DNA of 64,000 nt, taken from NCBI GenBank assembly GCA_964548365.1, contig CAZJRD010000009.1:1-64000 (forward strand). Direction: 5' to 3'. A program made the position numbers and the translations under genes. Origin of the DNA: B46-G9 sp964548365 (GTDB lineage: Bacteria > Desulfobacterota > DSM-4660 > Desulfatiglandales > Desulfatiglandaceae). Below, piece by piece: positions 1 through 8,350 of this stretch; the stretch's first letter is position 1; each line of letters opens with the position of its first letter. The notes beneath the pieces were generated by a model. The model had not been told where the DNA came from. It saw only the letters and a list, made by a program, of their open reading frames with translations, and did no database searches.

Positions 1-2
1 CC

Positions 3-125
3 ATTGAAGATAAAGCTGAGATGGAATTTAGACGTCCTGTCACGCTCGCAAAGGACGGAGAGCCATGTCGTTTCATGTTTTATCGTAAAGGCACAGCACC
101 AAAAGGTGATTATGAAGTCCACTAG
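3..125 (+). CDS. C-terminal fragment of an unidentified protein
   Basis: An open frame runs from the window edge to a TAG and encodes the last 40 residues of a protein whose start lies outside. The stretch ends with a basic, aromatic segment containing CRFMFYRKG. A single late Cys followed by an FxFYR-like strand recalls the end of L-2-amino-thiazoline-4-carboxylic acid hydrolase-like proteins, but this is only an impression. The fragment is followed by two hairpins before tag. Too little is visible to assign a function. Confidence 0.4.
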   Translation: MEDKAEMEFRRPVTLAKDGEPCRFMFYRKGTAPKGDYEVH

Positions 126-196
126 ATGCAATGGATGATGGAAGCCGCCAACCATTGCTTTCAGGCGACGGCTGAGAGCCGCGCCTGAAGCACACT

Positions 197-254
197 TTGT
201 CGAGGACGCTTCCACGTCCTCGACAATCGTCGCGTATTGCAATCCGCGGCGATT
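197..254. repeat. Two adjacent hairpins between the leading fragment and tag
   Basis: TTGTCGAGGACG (197-208) and CGTCCTCGACAA (215-226) form a perfect 12-bp stem with a 6-nt loop. Immediately after it, AATCGTCGCG (225-234) pairs with CGCGGCGATT (245-254) with one mismatch. There is no T-run on either side, so a classical terminator is not supported. It may be a REP-like palindrome or a stabilising 3' hairpin for the upstream transcript. It lies close upstream of the tag ribosome-binding site. Confidence 0.6.
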
Positions 255-271
255 GGGCAGAAGAGGAAGTG

Positions 272-841
272 ATGACCAGATGCGCATGGTGCGGGAGCGA
301 TCCTTTGTACATTGCTTACCACGATAACGAATGGGGCATACCCGTTCACGATGACCGGCTTCTGTTTGAATTCCTCATTCTGGAAGGTGCGCAGGCTGGC
401 CTCAGTTGGCTGACTATCTTGAAGAAACGGGAGAACTACAGGAAGGCATTTGACACCTTCGACATTGAGCACATCGCCAACTACATGGAAGCAGACGTCA
501 TACGTCTACTCGGTGACTCTGGCATCATACGCAACCGCCTGAAGATTGAATCGGCCATCAGGAACGCACGAGGCGTCCTGGATATCCAAGAGAAACACGG
601 GTCGTTGGACTCGTATCTCTGGCGCTATGTTGATGGCACTCCCAAGCAGAATGCCTGGAAATCCATAGCTGACCTTCCAGCAAAAACAGAACTGTCCGAC
701 ATGATGAGCAAGGACTTGAAGAAACGAGGGTTCAACTTTGTGGGGTCAACAATCTGCTATGCATTCATGCAAGCCGTCGGCATGGTAAATGACCACACAA
801 TGAACTGCTTCCGCCACAAGGAAATCATGGAACGTTCATAA
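272..841 (+). CDS. tag: DNA-3-methyladenine glycosylase I
   Basis: Base-excision repair glycosylase that removes 3-methyladenine from alkylated DNA in the cytoplasm. The protein is 189 aa, the usual Tag length. The N-terminus has the family signature RCAWCGSDPLY followed by YHDNEWG. Cys4 and His17 and the C-terminal H-TMN-C pair match the four zinc ligands of Tag, and the ILEGAQAGLSW helix carries the conserved Glu. The start chosen is the ATG after AGAGGAAG; the frame is open further upstream but that part has no similarity to Tag and contains the hairpins. It appears monocistronic. Confidence 0.95.
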   Translation: MTRCAWCGSDPLYIAYHDNEWGIPVHDDRLLFEFLILEGAQAGLSWLTILKKRENYRKAFDTFDIEHIANYMEADVIRLLGDSGIIRNRLKIESAIRNARGVLDIQEKHGSLDSYLWRYVDGTPKQNAWKSIADLPAKTELSDMMSKDLKKRGFNFVGSTICYAFMQAVGMVNDHTMNCFRHKEIMERS

Positions 842-1003
842 ATATGCAAGTTTAAGTGATAATACCCAACATGAACATCCTACGGACAAGCGGTAGAAGT
901 ACATGATGGTTCATATAATTCATTTTATTTTTTTGTGAGCAGGAATCGTCTAAATTTGGCAATGGGACATTTCAGTATAGAACTTTTTAAAGGGGGGCAT
1001 GAG

Positions 1004-2047
1004 ATGAAAGAAAAAATGCGTGTCATGAGCGAAAAACCGCTGAACGCTGAAACCCCGGCCGAATCCTTGCGTTCGTGGATCACTGCAAATTCCGTATTCT
1101 TTAAGCGAAACCAGGGTGCAATTCCCGATGAGTCCGTCTCCTTGGAAAAGTGGGAGCTGTCGATTGGTGGTGAGGTTGAGAATCCACTGCAGATAACCAT
1201 GGACCAGATCTTTCGAATGCCCAAGGTTATTGTTGCAAATACCTTTGAATGTTCCGGCAATGGTCGCTCTCTACTCAAAGAGAAGGCAAGAGGCAATCCG
1301 TGGACCATCGGAGGGGTTGGGAATGCTGTTTATGGAGGTGTCTGGCTACGGGATATTTTGGGGAAAGCCGTATTGAAGAGTAGTGCAAAACATGTGAATT
1401 TCGAAGGGCAGGATCAACCTCTTGGCTCAGCAGGTATCAAATTCATCCGAAGTATTCCCATTGAGAAGGCCATGTCCACCGCTCTTCTCGCCTATGAGAT
1501 GAACGGGGAACCTTTGCCGTTGAAACATGGGTATCCCCTGCGTGCGTTGACTTTGGGCTGGACGGGAGCCAATTGCGTAAAGTGGCTCTGGAAAATCAAT
1601 GTACTGGATCGTCCCTATGAGGGATTTTTTATGGACAGTGTTTACCGTATCTTCCAAAAGGAACAGGGTCCCAAGTCCGGTGAGGTCGTCACAAAGCTGA
1701 AAACAAAGTCCTTCATCACTCAACCGCTAAAGGGCGAAGAGCTGGGCGTCGGCACCATAGTCATACTCGGTGCAGCCTATGCAGGCGAATCCGATGTGGA
1801 ACGGGTTGAGGTGTCGGTGGACAACGGAAAGAGTTGGGCGGATGCCCAATTCATCGGTCCTCATGAAGCATTTGCCTGGCGCCAATGGCAGTACATCTGG
1901 GAAGTCGGAGAAAAAGGGGATTTCACACTGATGTCCCGAGCAATCGATTCGCAGGGGAACCCACAACCTATGAACGCGGATTGGAATGTGCTTGGGTATG
2001 GAAACAATGGTGTCGAGGAGCACGCGATCACTGTGCATATCAGGTAG
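1004..2047 (+). CDS. Sulfite oxidase-type molybdopterin oxidoreductase
   Basis: A 347-aa protein of the sulfite oxidase family: an N-terminal molybdopterin-binding domain (about residues 45-220) and a C-terminal Mo-co dimerisation domain (about 235-345, with VEVSVDNGKSW). Cys83 in FECSGNGR is in the place of the cysteine that ligates molybdenum. No Tat or Sec signal is visible, unlike periplasmic SorA/YedY enzymes, and no haem or membrane partner gene lies next to it, so the location and electron acceptor are unclear. The start is the ATG preceded by AGGGGGG. The substrate (sulfite or another oxyanion) cannot be read from the sequence. Confidence 0.85.
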   Translation: MKEKMRVMSEKPLNAETPAESLRSWITANSVFFKRNQGAIPDESVSLEKWELSIGGEVENPLQITMDQIFRMPKVIVANTFECSGNGRSLLKEKARGNPWTIGGVGNAVYGGVWLRDILGKAVLKSSAKHVNFEGQDQPLGSAGIKFIRSIPIEKAMSTALLAYEMNGEPLPLKHGYPLRALTLGWTGANCVKWLWKINVLDRPYEGFFMDSVYRIFQKEQGPKSGEVVTKLKTKSFITQPLKGEELGVGTIVILGAAYAGESDVERVEVSVDNGKSWADAQFIGPHEAFAWRQWQYIWEVGEKGDFTLMSRAIDSQGNPQPMNADWNVLGYGNNGVEEHAITVHIR

Positions 2048-2570
2048 CCGAGGGCTGACAAATGGATAATGAGCATTGCCGTTGGAAACAGGAGTTTTGT
2101 TTGAAAGAGTAAAATCATTAAAGGGGGTTTTGGCTATCGGGCGAAAAAGTATTGAAGCTGGGGAATCGTACCAGATTCGGAAACCCCCTGTTTCCTATCG
2201 GGCACATTTTGGGGTCGAAAAAAGCGATATAGGGTATGAAAACAATTACTATTTGGACGTTAATATATAATATTCAATAAGTTATCTTTGCCCGGCCCCA
2301 ATTCAACGCAATTCACCACCAACAAATAACTTGCTCTTCAGCGACCCGGGTGGTACATTCAAAATTGAGTGGAATCAAGGAAAAAGCAGGAAGAATCGGG
2401 AGGGCCGGCGGATATGCCTGCTACGATGCACGAAGGTTGCACGAGCAGGAAGGGACGGCCTTTGTTCTAGTTGTATGCCTTGATAGGGAATCGTCCACGG
2501 TGATGCTCGCCCCCCAGAGCGGAGGCATTGAACCTGGGACGCTGAGAGAAAAAAATCGGAGAGATGCCTT
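2048..2570. other. Intergenic stretch without a convincing gene
   Basis: Two short plus-strand open frames (64 and 74 codons) occur here, but neither has a clear domain, composition or ribosome-binding site. The second overlaps the SDR start by ATGA, which could be accidental. An AT-rich stretch near 2245-2290 could hold the promoter for the downstream SDR/permease genes. No repeat family of this window was found in it. Confidence 0.5.
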
Positions 2571-3173
2571 ATGAAAATCATCGTGATCGGTGCAACCGGC
2601 ACCATAGGCCGACAGGTGGCCAAATTGCTGGGGGTTGACCATGAAATCGTCAAAGTCGCTTTTAGAAGCGGCGATTTCCGGGTCGATATGGCTTCAAAGA
2701 CTTCCATCGAGAAGCTGTTTCAGGATGTGGGCGCTTTTGACGCCGTAGTCTGTGCCGCCGGCCTGGCCCGATTCGGTGGTCTGGACGAACTTGGCGACGA
2801 CGATTACGCCCTCGGGCTGTCCAGCAAATTGATGGGGCAGGTAAATCTGTTCCGCGTGGGCCGTCGGGACATCAACGACAACGGATCGTTCACCTTGACG
2901 AGCGGTCTGCTCAGCCGGGAACCCATGCCGGGCAGTTCATCCATCAGTATGGTCAACGCGGGTGTCGAGGGTTTTGTGCGGGCGGCGGCCCTGGAAATGC
3001 GGCGCGGCATGCGGGTGAATGCGGTCAGCCCCATCTGGGTCAAAGAGACTATGGAGGCGATGGGAATGGATAGCTCCAGCGGGATGCCGGCGGAAAAGGT
3101 CGCCCTGGCGTACAAGGAAAGCGTCGAAGGACATCGGAATGGAGAAGTGCTGGATGTGAGAGATTTCGCCTGA
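2571..3173 (+). CDS. Short-chain dehydrogenase of the compact PRK07578 type
   Basis: A 200-aa Rossmann-fold protein with an N-terminal nucleotide motif GATGTIG (residues 8-14) and the features SKLMGQVNL and SFTLTSG typical of a small SDR subfamily. The canonical YxxxK catalytic pair is absent: the equivalent helix reads SMVNAGVEGF. That absence is, as far as I recall, usual for this subfamily, so it may not be a classical dehydrogenase. The ATG follows GGAGAGATGCCTT. It precedes the permease pair by about 85 bp on the same strand, and co-transcription is possible. Confidence 0.85.
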   Translation: MKIIVIGATGTIGRQVAKLLGVDHEIVKVAFRSGDFRVDMASKTSIEKLFQDVGAFDAVVCAAGLARFGGLDELGDDDYALGLSSKLMGQVNLFRVGRRDINDNGSFTLTSGLLSREPMPGSSSISMVNAGVEGFVRAAALEMRRGMRVNAVSPIWVKETMEAMGMDSSSGMPAEKVALAYKESVEGHRNGEVLDVRDFA

Positions 3174-3257
3174 CAGGATACCTCCGGACCCCCGGTGGGT
3201 TGCCACGGAGGCCGGCGCGTGATGTACGATGAACCATCCGGGAACAAGGAAGACGAT

Positions 3258-3803
3258 ATGAGAAACATTACCATAGGCATGGCGATTGCCGCTGTGGCCC
3301 TATCGGTGCTGGCCTACGGCCGGGGAGGCATGCCACTGGTGCTGACCGGCCTGAAGGCAGGCGGGCTTATGCTGGCGGAGATCACCCCGTTGCTGGCAGC
3401 AGCATTTCTACTGGCCGGCCTCATACAGGTCATGGTTTCGCGTGAATTCATCGAAAGATGGCTGGGACGGGGCGCCGGCGTCAAAGCGGTATTGCTGGGT
3501 GCTATTGCAGGAGCACTTGTTCCCGGCGGGCCTTATATATCCTACCCCATTGCTGCATCTTTTTTCATCGGCGGGGCGGAAATCGGCACCGTCATGGCCT
3601 TTATCGCAGCCAAGAACGTATGGACCTTGACCAGGCTCCCCATGGAAATGGCGCTTGTGGGCTTCAGGGTCACCGTTTTGCGATATGTCGTCACCTTCCT
3701 GATTCCGGTGATCGTGGGATTGCTTGCCAACTTCATTCTCTCGGGTAGTGTCGAACGTGTGCGCGAACAGGTACGAGCGCTGGCGGGCGGAAGCCGGCCA
3801 TGA
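3258..3803 (+). CDS. YraQ/ArsP-like permease, first half-size protein
   Basis: A 181-aa membrane protein with about five hydrophobic segments. It contains the repeat motif GALVPGGPYISYPIAASF, characteristic of the UPF0718/ArsP_1 permease family. Full-length members have two such repeats in one chain; here each repeat is a separate gene, and the next gene carries the second. The start is the ATG after AAGGAAG; an upstream in-frame start has no ribosome-binding site. The stop overlaps the next start by ATGA, implying translational coupling and a heteromeric transporter. The substrate is unknown; relatives include organoarsenical exporters. Confidence 0.85.
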   Translation: MRNITIGMAIAAVALSVLAYGRGGMPLVLTGLKAGGLMLAEITPLLAAAFLLAGLIQVMVSREFIERWLGRGAGVKAVLLGAIAGALVPGGPYISYPIAASFFIGGAEIGTVMAFIAAKNVWTLTRLPMEMALVGFRVTVLRYVVTFLIPVIVGLLANFILSGSVERVREQVRALAGGSRP

Positions 3804-4282
3804 TCCCGGCATTTGTCATCCTGGCAGGTTTCGCGCTGGCGTTTCTCATAGTGGCTGTCAGGCGGGGTGACGGATCGGCGCAAAAGGCGATACGCTTTGG
3901 AACCGGCATGATGGTAAAGGTCATTCCCCTGCTGCTCTTGGCCTTCGTGCTCGCCGGCATGCTGCAGTCCGCTGTCCCCCCGGGACTCATAAGGGAATGG
4001 CTGGGACAACGTGCGGGACTGAGGGGAGTGCTTATCGGCGGGGCGTGTGGCGCTCTTATTCCCGGAGGGCCATATGTCGCCTTTCCCATTATTTCAGCGG
4101 TATACAAGACGGGCGCCGGCATCAGCACGGTGATCGCCTTCGTGACCGGGTGGGCCATGATGGGCGTGGGGAAGATACCCTTTGAACTGGCATTCATGGG
4201 CACGCGGTTCACCCTTGTACGTATTTTACTCTTTCTTGCCTTCCCGTTTCTTGCTGGGTGGGCGGCCTATCTCGTATTCTAG
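3800..4282 (+). CDS. YraQ/ArsP-like permease, second half-size protein
   Basis: A 160-aa membrane protein homologous to its upstream neighbour. Both share LLLAFVLAGMLQ/AFLLAGLIQ, a W-L-G motif (EWLGQRAG here, RWLGRGAG upstream) and G-A-L-x-PGGPY-x-x-x-PI. The start codon overlaps the upstream stop (ATGA). The pair looks like a split version of the usual single-chain two-repeat permease, presumably assembling as a heterodimer in the inner membrane. No metal-binding loop or arsenic regulator is visible nearby, so the cargo is not predicted. Confidence 0.85.
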   Translation: MIPAFVILAGFALAFLIVAVRRGDGSAQKAIRFGTGMMVKVIPLLLLAFVLAGMLQSAVPPGLIREWLGQRAGLRGVLIGGACGALIPGGPYVAFPIISAVYKTGAGISTVIAFVTGWAMMGVGKIPFELAFMGTRFTLVRILLFLAFPFLAGWAAYLVF

Positions 4283-4434
4283 GGAAAAAGGGGTCACCCA
4301 TTAAAAGGCCCTGTCAAGAAAAAACACCTCTCCATCGCAAAAACCGGCCCTGTATTTCTGAAAAGAAGACAGTGCCGAAAACGGGAAGTTTGTGGACGAC
4401 AACGTTTTGAAACCAGTGAATATTTTCTGATTCT

Positions 4435-5133
4435 ATGCCGGGATTTCTGGACCAATTGCCCAAAAATACCATTCGGTGTTTTAAAGGATATAAATTGCTG
4501 TGGCATTTTTTGGCCATAATCCTCACGTACATCATCGTAACTTCCGGTTTTGATTGGTTTTATTTTATCTCCACGCAAAAATACATCCTGCGCACTTTGC
4601 TTTTTCCGGCGGTTAGACTCGGTATGATTCTGCCGGTTGTCGTTCCTTTGATCCTGTTGGCAATCGCCGCACTAAGAAAGGATCTCAAGATTAAAAACGC
4701 CGCCTTTGCCTTGGGACAGGCCGCCATTTTGGGTGTGGTCATCTCTTCCTTTTACAAAGCTTTTACCGGCAGGATTCCGCCTCCGCACTTCTTTGGCCGC
4801 GACGCACTCGTCGATACCAGCCACGGATTTCGGTTCGGTTTATTGCGCGGCGGAATGTTCTGGGGCTGGCCCTCTTCACATACCACCGTCGCCTTCGCCA
4901 TGGCCGTCGTGCTTTGGGAATTATATCCTGAAAACAAAATTGTCCGGTATGCGGCTATTTTGTACGCGTTCTATGTGGGGATTGGCGTCTCGATCAGAAT
5001 CCACTGGTTCTCTGAATTTGTGGCTGGCGCCATCATCGGTTCGGTAATCGGCGCAGTCGTCGGAAAAAGTTTTCAGCATGGCAGATCAAGCATCGACCCA
5101 CAACAAGCAAACGATCTTGCATCCAAAACATGA
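4435..5133 (+). CDS. PAP2-family membrane phosphatase
   Basis: A 232-aa protein with several membrane segments and all three PAP2 motifs: KAFTGRIPPP (motif 1), WPSSHTTVAFA (motif 2, catalytic His), and SIRIHWFSEFVAG (motif 3, nucleophilic His). Family members dephosphorylate lipid phosphates such as undecaprenyl diphosphate or phosphatidate, with the active site on the outer face of the inner membrane. No good ribosome-binding site precedes the ATG, so the exact start is uncertain. It is isolated from the glycolipid genes at 47-62 kb, where two further PAP2 proteins are encoded. Confidence 0.88.
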   Translation: MPGFLDQLPKNTIRCFKGYKLLWHFLAIILTYIIVTSGFDWFYFISTQKYILRTLLFPAVRLGMILPVVVPLILLAIAALRKDLKIKNAAFALGQAAILGVVISSFYKAFTGRIPPPHFFGRDALVDTSHGFRFGLLRGGMFWGWPSSHTTVAFAMAVVLWELYPENKIVRYAAILYAFYVGIGVSIRIHWFSEFVAGAIIGSVIGAVVGKSFQHGRSSIDPQQANDLASKT

Positions 5134-5362
5134 TTCGCGATCAACTCTTTTCAAAATCGGGTGTTCAGGAAAAGCAGGGGAACGAGATGTTCCCGAAGCG
5201 GCGTTATGTTGGTTCTGGAGCAGGCTAGGTACTGGGCCAACATCCGCAAGACTCTTGTGGGTCTGTGGAATTAATTCATATACCACGCCATGCAAATGCA
5301 AAGAGGAGAATCTCAGACAACTTTTTCAGGATATGTGGGCGGGAAGCTTCGCCGTTTGAAAT

Positions 5363-6817
5363 TTAATTTACGGATTCTTCCTCTTCCTCCGTGATACCTG
5401 CAAGATATTTGACAATATCCTTTTTAGATTCAAGGTCATATTCTGAGCGGATTCCTATCTTTTCCATTACAGGGGAGCCCCCGCCGTGGACGCCCGCGTA
5501 CTGTGCCCAGCCACACATGGCCGAACAGGAGAAATCCGATATAAAACGATAGAGCCGATGAAGTCTTTCCGCTGAAACGCCGGGTTTCCGGCTTATGTAT
5601 TTTTTCAGGTCCGGACCGGTTTCAGGGTTCAGCCAATCCTCTTCAGGGGGAAGTGTGGAAGGCAGGCCTCCTGCTATGGACGCAAGTATATCGTATTCAT
5701 GGTAAATATTGGTACCTGCCATGTACCTGCCTGTATTTGAATATACAAATTTGGGGGTATAGATCCCGGATGACGTTTTTGTGGCCTTTGCCGCGGCCGC
5801 TATACCCGATGCGTAGACCAGTTCAGCGATGATCATCAGCTCGGTCAGCTCATCCACGATATGGGGGGAGTTTCCAACGCCGTTATACTCGGCCACCAGG
5901 GACGTTGCACCCAAGATAATATCGGTTACCGCAGGTTTGCATCCACAGTAGGAATGCCTGTGAAACCCGGCAAAGGTGAGAGCCAGTCGGCCTGCAAACT
6001 CCCATTCCCCACACATGAAGACACGCTCCCAGGGAATAAAAACATTATCAAAGATCACCACCGAGTCTGACACCCCGTAATTATTATAGGGCGCCTTGAG
6101 ATTGATCCTCGCCCTCGGCGTGACAATCCGGGAAATGATCCTGATACCGTCTGTGTCCGCCGGAATGGCAAAGGAGACACTCCAGTCACTTTCCTCCTTT
6201 GTCATGTTGCGGGTGGGGAGGACCAGGTGTTCGTCCACGTAAGGGCCCATAGTAATGTGGTTCTTGGCACCCCTTACAACAATGCCCTTGCTGTTTTTTT
6301 CCACAACATGAAGATAAAGGTCCGGGTCTTCCTGCTGGAAGGGCCTTGCTTTTCTGTCCCCTTTTGGATCGGTCTGAGAAGTGCTTCCCACGAGGTCATT
6401 GGCCTGATAATATTTCAGGAACTGAAGAAAATTATCATGGTAATGGGTACCCTTTTCGTCATCAATTTCCTTAGAAACGACACCCATGGCATTCAATGTG
6501 TCGGTGGCCATACAACGCTGGGTGCATCCGCCCACACGGTGACAACATTTACGTTTCATCTCTTGTTGTGTGTACAGATCCTCTATACTCAGGTTAAGAG
6601 AGGTAAAACGATTGATCTTTTCACCTGTCAGGTGGGACTCTGTCACCACCAGGTCTCTTAATTCAGGGTCATTTACGGCATCAAATGTGAATTTGAGGGT
6701 ATTGATAGGGAGTTTGAGTATGGGATCGTCCCTTCCCATCTTTTTACCGTGGGCGTAAACATTAGGTTTCATTTTCCGTAGTCTCTCAACATATTCTTCT
6801 GCGGTTTTAAGGGCCAT
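5363..6817 (-). CDS. 4-hydroxybutyryl-CoA dehydratase-like flavoprotein (HpaB/AbfD family)
   Basis: A 484-aa enzyme of the 4-hydroxyphenylacetate 3-hydroxylase/4-hydroxybutyryl-CoA dehydratase fold. The family has two reaction types; the dehydratases carry a [4Fe-4S] cluster bound by Cys99, Cys103, His292 and Cys299 in the clostridial AbfD. Here Cys98 and Cys102 (CTQRC) and His286 and Cys293 (HRHSYCGC) fall at the same spacing, so a radical dehydratase/vinylacetyl-CoA isomerase type is favoured over an oxygenase. The ATG follows GGAGAAGGAGAG. It is downstream of iorAB and the ACT gene on the same strand, consistent with amino-acid or hydroxyacid fermentation; the exact acyl-CoA substrate is unproven. 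Confidence 0.85.
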   Translation of the reverse strand: MALKTAEEYVERLRKMKPNVYAHGKKMGRDDPILKLPINTLKFTFDAVNDPELRDLVVTESHLTGEKINRFTSLNLSIEDLYTQQEMKRKCCHRVGGCTQRCMATDTLNAMGVVSKEIDDEKGTHYHDNFLQFLKYYQANDLVGSTSQTDPKGDRKARPFQQEDPDLYLHVVEKNSKGIVVRGAKNHITMGPYVDEHLVLPTRNMTKEESDWSVSFAIPADTDGIRIISRIVTPRARINLKAPYNNYGVSDSVVIFDNVFIPWERVFMCGEWEFAGRLALTFAGFHRHSYCGCKPAVTDIILGATSLVAEYNGVGNSPHIVDELTELMIIAELVYASGIAAAAKATKTSSGIYTPKFVYSNTGRYMAGTNIYHEYDILASIAGGLPSTLPPEEDWLNPETGPDLKKYISRKPGVSAERLHRLYRFISDFSCSAMCGWAQYAGVHGGGSPVMEKIGIRSEYDLESKKDIVKYLAGITEEEEESVN

Positions 6818-7110
6818 GATGCTCTCCTTCTCCTAATCTCCCTGTTTTTTATAGGGAGACGGAGTATGTTTTGTTAACGATAGGGTTAATGAATTCGGGC
6901 ATAATGTCAAGAGGATAAGACATGATTCATGGATGCTTCTTGCTTGATTACTGTTCTTGAATTCCGGGGACAGTATATCAAAATTGAACTGCTCCAATAC
7001 ATACAAGCTTCAATTTCTCAGCTTGAAAGTGGAACCGGTATAGGTCATGATGCTGCAAAAGCAGATGTGTTGGAACGGGTTGCCAACTGAGAATTATTTG
7101 GTCCCCTTCC

Positions 7111-7374
7111 CTATTCCGGTTCGCGATAAAGTGCCAGGATCCCGGATCGTGCCGGCTTTGCAATGCCCATGGGTTCAAGCAACCGGATGACGGCGTTGAT
7201 TTTTTCCTGTCTGCCGGTAACTTCGATAATGAAATGGGTGGTCCCGGTATCAACAATCCGGCCGCTGAAGGTTTCAATATTGTAGCCGCGACTGGCAAAA
7301 AGCCCCGATACCCGTGCAGTGACTCCGGGTTCATTTCCAACCAGCATTGTAAGGATGCATTTCTTTTCTGTCAT
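7111..7374 (-). CDS. ACT-domain protein (acetolactate synthase small-subunit-like)
   Basis: An 87-aa single ACT domain, with LTMLVGNEPGVTARVSGLFASRGYNI close to the regulatory N-terminus of IlvH/IlvN but without the C-terminal ALS_ss domain. In iorAB operons such free ACT proteins are plausible allosteric sensors of aromatic or branched amino acids. No large acetolactate synthase subunit is encoded nearby, so ilvN is not assigned. The ATG follows AAGGAAAAATT. It lies between the iorB-terminal repeat and the dehydratase gene. Confidence 0.8.
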   Translation of the reverse strand: MTEKKCILTMLVGNEPGVTARVSGLFASRGYNIETFSGRIVDTGTTHFIIEVTGRQEKINAVIRLLEPMGIAKPARSGILALYREPE

Positions 7375-7565
7375 AATTTTTCCTTAGCAAGACGTCAGGG
7401 TGGAAGGATTTTGCTTATACGTTTCTTATCAGATGATATACGTAAATAGTTCAAAGGAACTATTAATCCCCCCATGCTTCAGGTGTGGACTATAGATTCC
7501 GCCACTGGCAAGGACTTATTCTCAGCGTTGAGGATTGCATTCGGAAGGTGTGTTACTGGCCCACC

Positions 7566-7744
7566 AACCCGGGTTTCTCACCGATCTTCGTCACGAGACG
7601 GTGGAGAGTCCCATGAATACAAGGCGCGTGCAGAAAAATGGCCACAGTCGCACTTGTAGTACGTCGAGGTCATCTTTCAAACGCAACAAAGTAGGCATGG
7701 GGCTATCCGCCGTCACAGTAGATTATTGGTGAGAAATCCGGGTT
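7566..7744. repeat. Inverted-repeat-bounded element, family A, copy 1
   Basis: A 179-bp element bounded by AACCCGGGTTTCTCACC (7566-7582) and its inverted partner GGTGAGAAATCCGGGTT (7728-7744), one mismatch. The interior has strong similarity over its full length to the element at 44312-44492, in the same orientation. It encodes no transposase and so is MITE-like. Its right end runs into iorB: the last seven sense codons and the TAA of iorB are element sequence. Confidence 0.9.
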
Positions 7745-8289
7745 AACTGGTGACAGGCATCAAAAATCTTGAGGTTGGTTTCCCTGAATTTTTCAGGGCT
7801 GAAGCGCTCTATGGTCTCCCTGAGATCAGTGAATGAAAAAGGGCCCTCGTCAAATGCGGAGAAAAAACCGATGAGTGCTAGATTGGAAGACATGGGACTT
7901 CCGTGTTCCATGGCGACTTTACCGGCGTCGGCGCACCGGCAGATCATGTCATGCTTTTCAAGATAGGATGCCACTTCCGGACCGGGAAAAACATCGGGTG
8001 AAGCATTGACGTACATTCTGCCGCCTCTTCCCAGATAAGGAAGACTCCGGTACGCTTCGTTTCCTTCCAAGGCCAGGAGGATATCCGCTGTTCCCGCCCG
8101 CACCAGGCTCCCTTCCACTTCTCCCAATCGAAGGTGCGAAACCACCGAGCCACCCCGCTGTGCCATCCCGTGGGTCTCCGCGCCCATGACCGAAATCCCT
8201 TTTCCGAGGGCTGTCTGGGCAAGCATCTTTGTCATGAACAGAATTCCCTGGCCGCCAAGGCCGCACAAGACGATATTTAGATTCTCCAT
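7723..8289 (-). CDS. iorB: Indolepyruvate:ferredoxin oxidoreductase, beta subunit
   Basis: The 188-aa gamma-type subunit of 2-oxoacid:ferredoxin oxidoreductases, with N-terminal NIVLCGLGGQGI and AETHGMAQRGGSV. Together with IorA it oxidatively decarboxylates aryl-pyruvates to aryl-acetyl-CoA, reducing ferredoxin, in anaerobic aromatic amino acid breakdown. The start chosen is the ATG with AAGGA seven bases upstream; an in-frame ATG five codons earlier (8304) is also possible. The C-terminus LTRISHQ is encoded by the inverted end of a family A repeat, so the original tail was probably replaced. Confidence 0.93.
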   Translation of the reverse strand: MENLNIVLCGLGGQGILFMTKMLAQTALGKGISVMGAETHGMAQRGGSVVSHLRLGEVEGSLVRAGTADILLALEGNEAYRSLPYLGRGGRMYVNASPDVFPGPEVASYLEKHDMICRCADAGKVAMEHGSPMSSNLALIGFFSAFDEGPFSFTDLRETIERFSPEKFRETNLKIFDACHQLTRISHQ

Positions 8290-8350
8290 TATGACATCCT
8301 TCATATATCAGTTTCCCTTTTTCGAGGCCGATTTGCAAAATTTTGATGGT

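Noticed and set aside
2350..2574. 74-codon frame ending in ATGA overlap with the SDR gene
   Set aside because: Starts with GTG, no ribosome-binding site and no family likeness; the overlap may be accidental.
7010..7092. Imperfect inverted repeat (AATTTCTCAGCTTG / CAACTGAGAATT)
   Set aside because: Short, imperfect and without a second copy in the window; could be chance.
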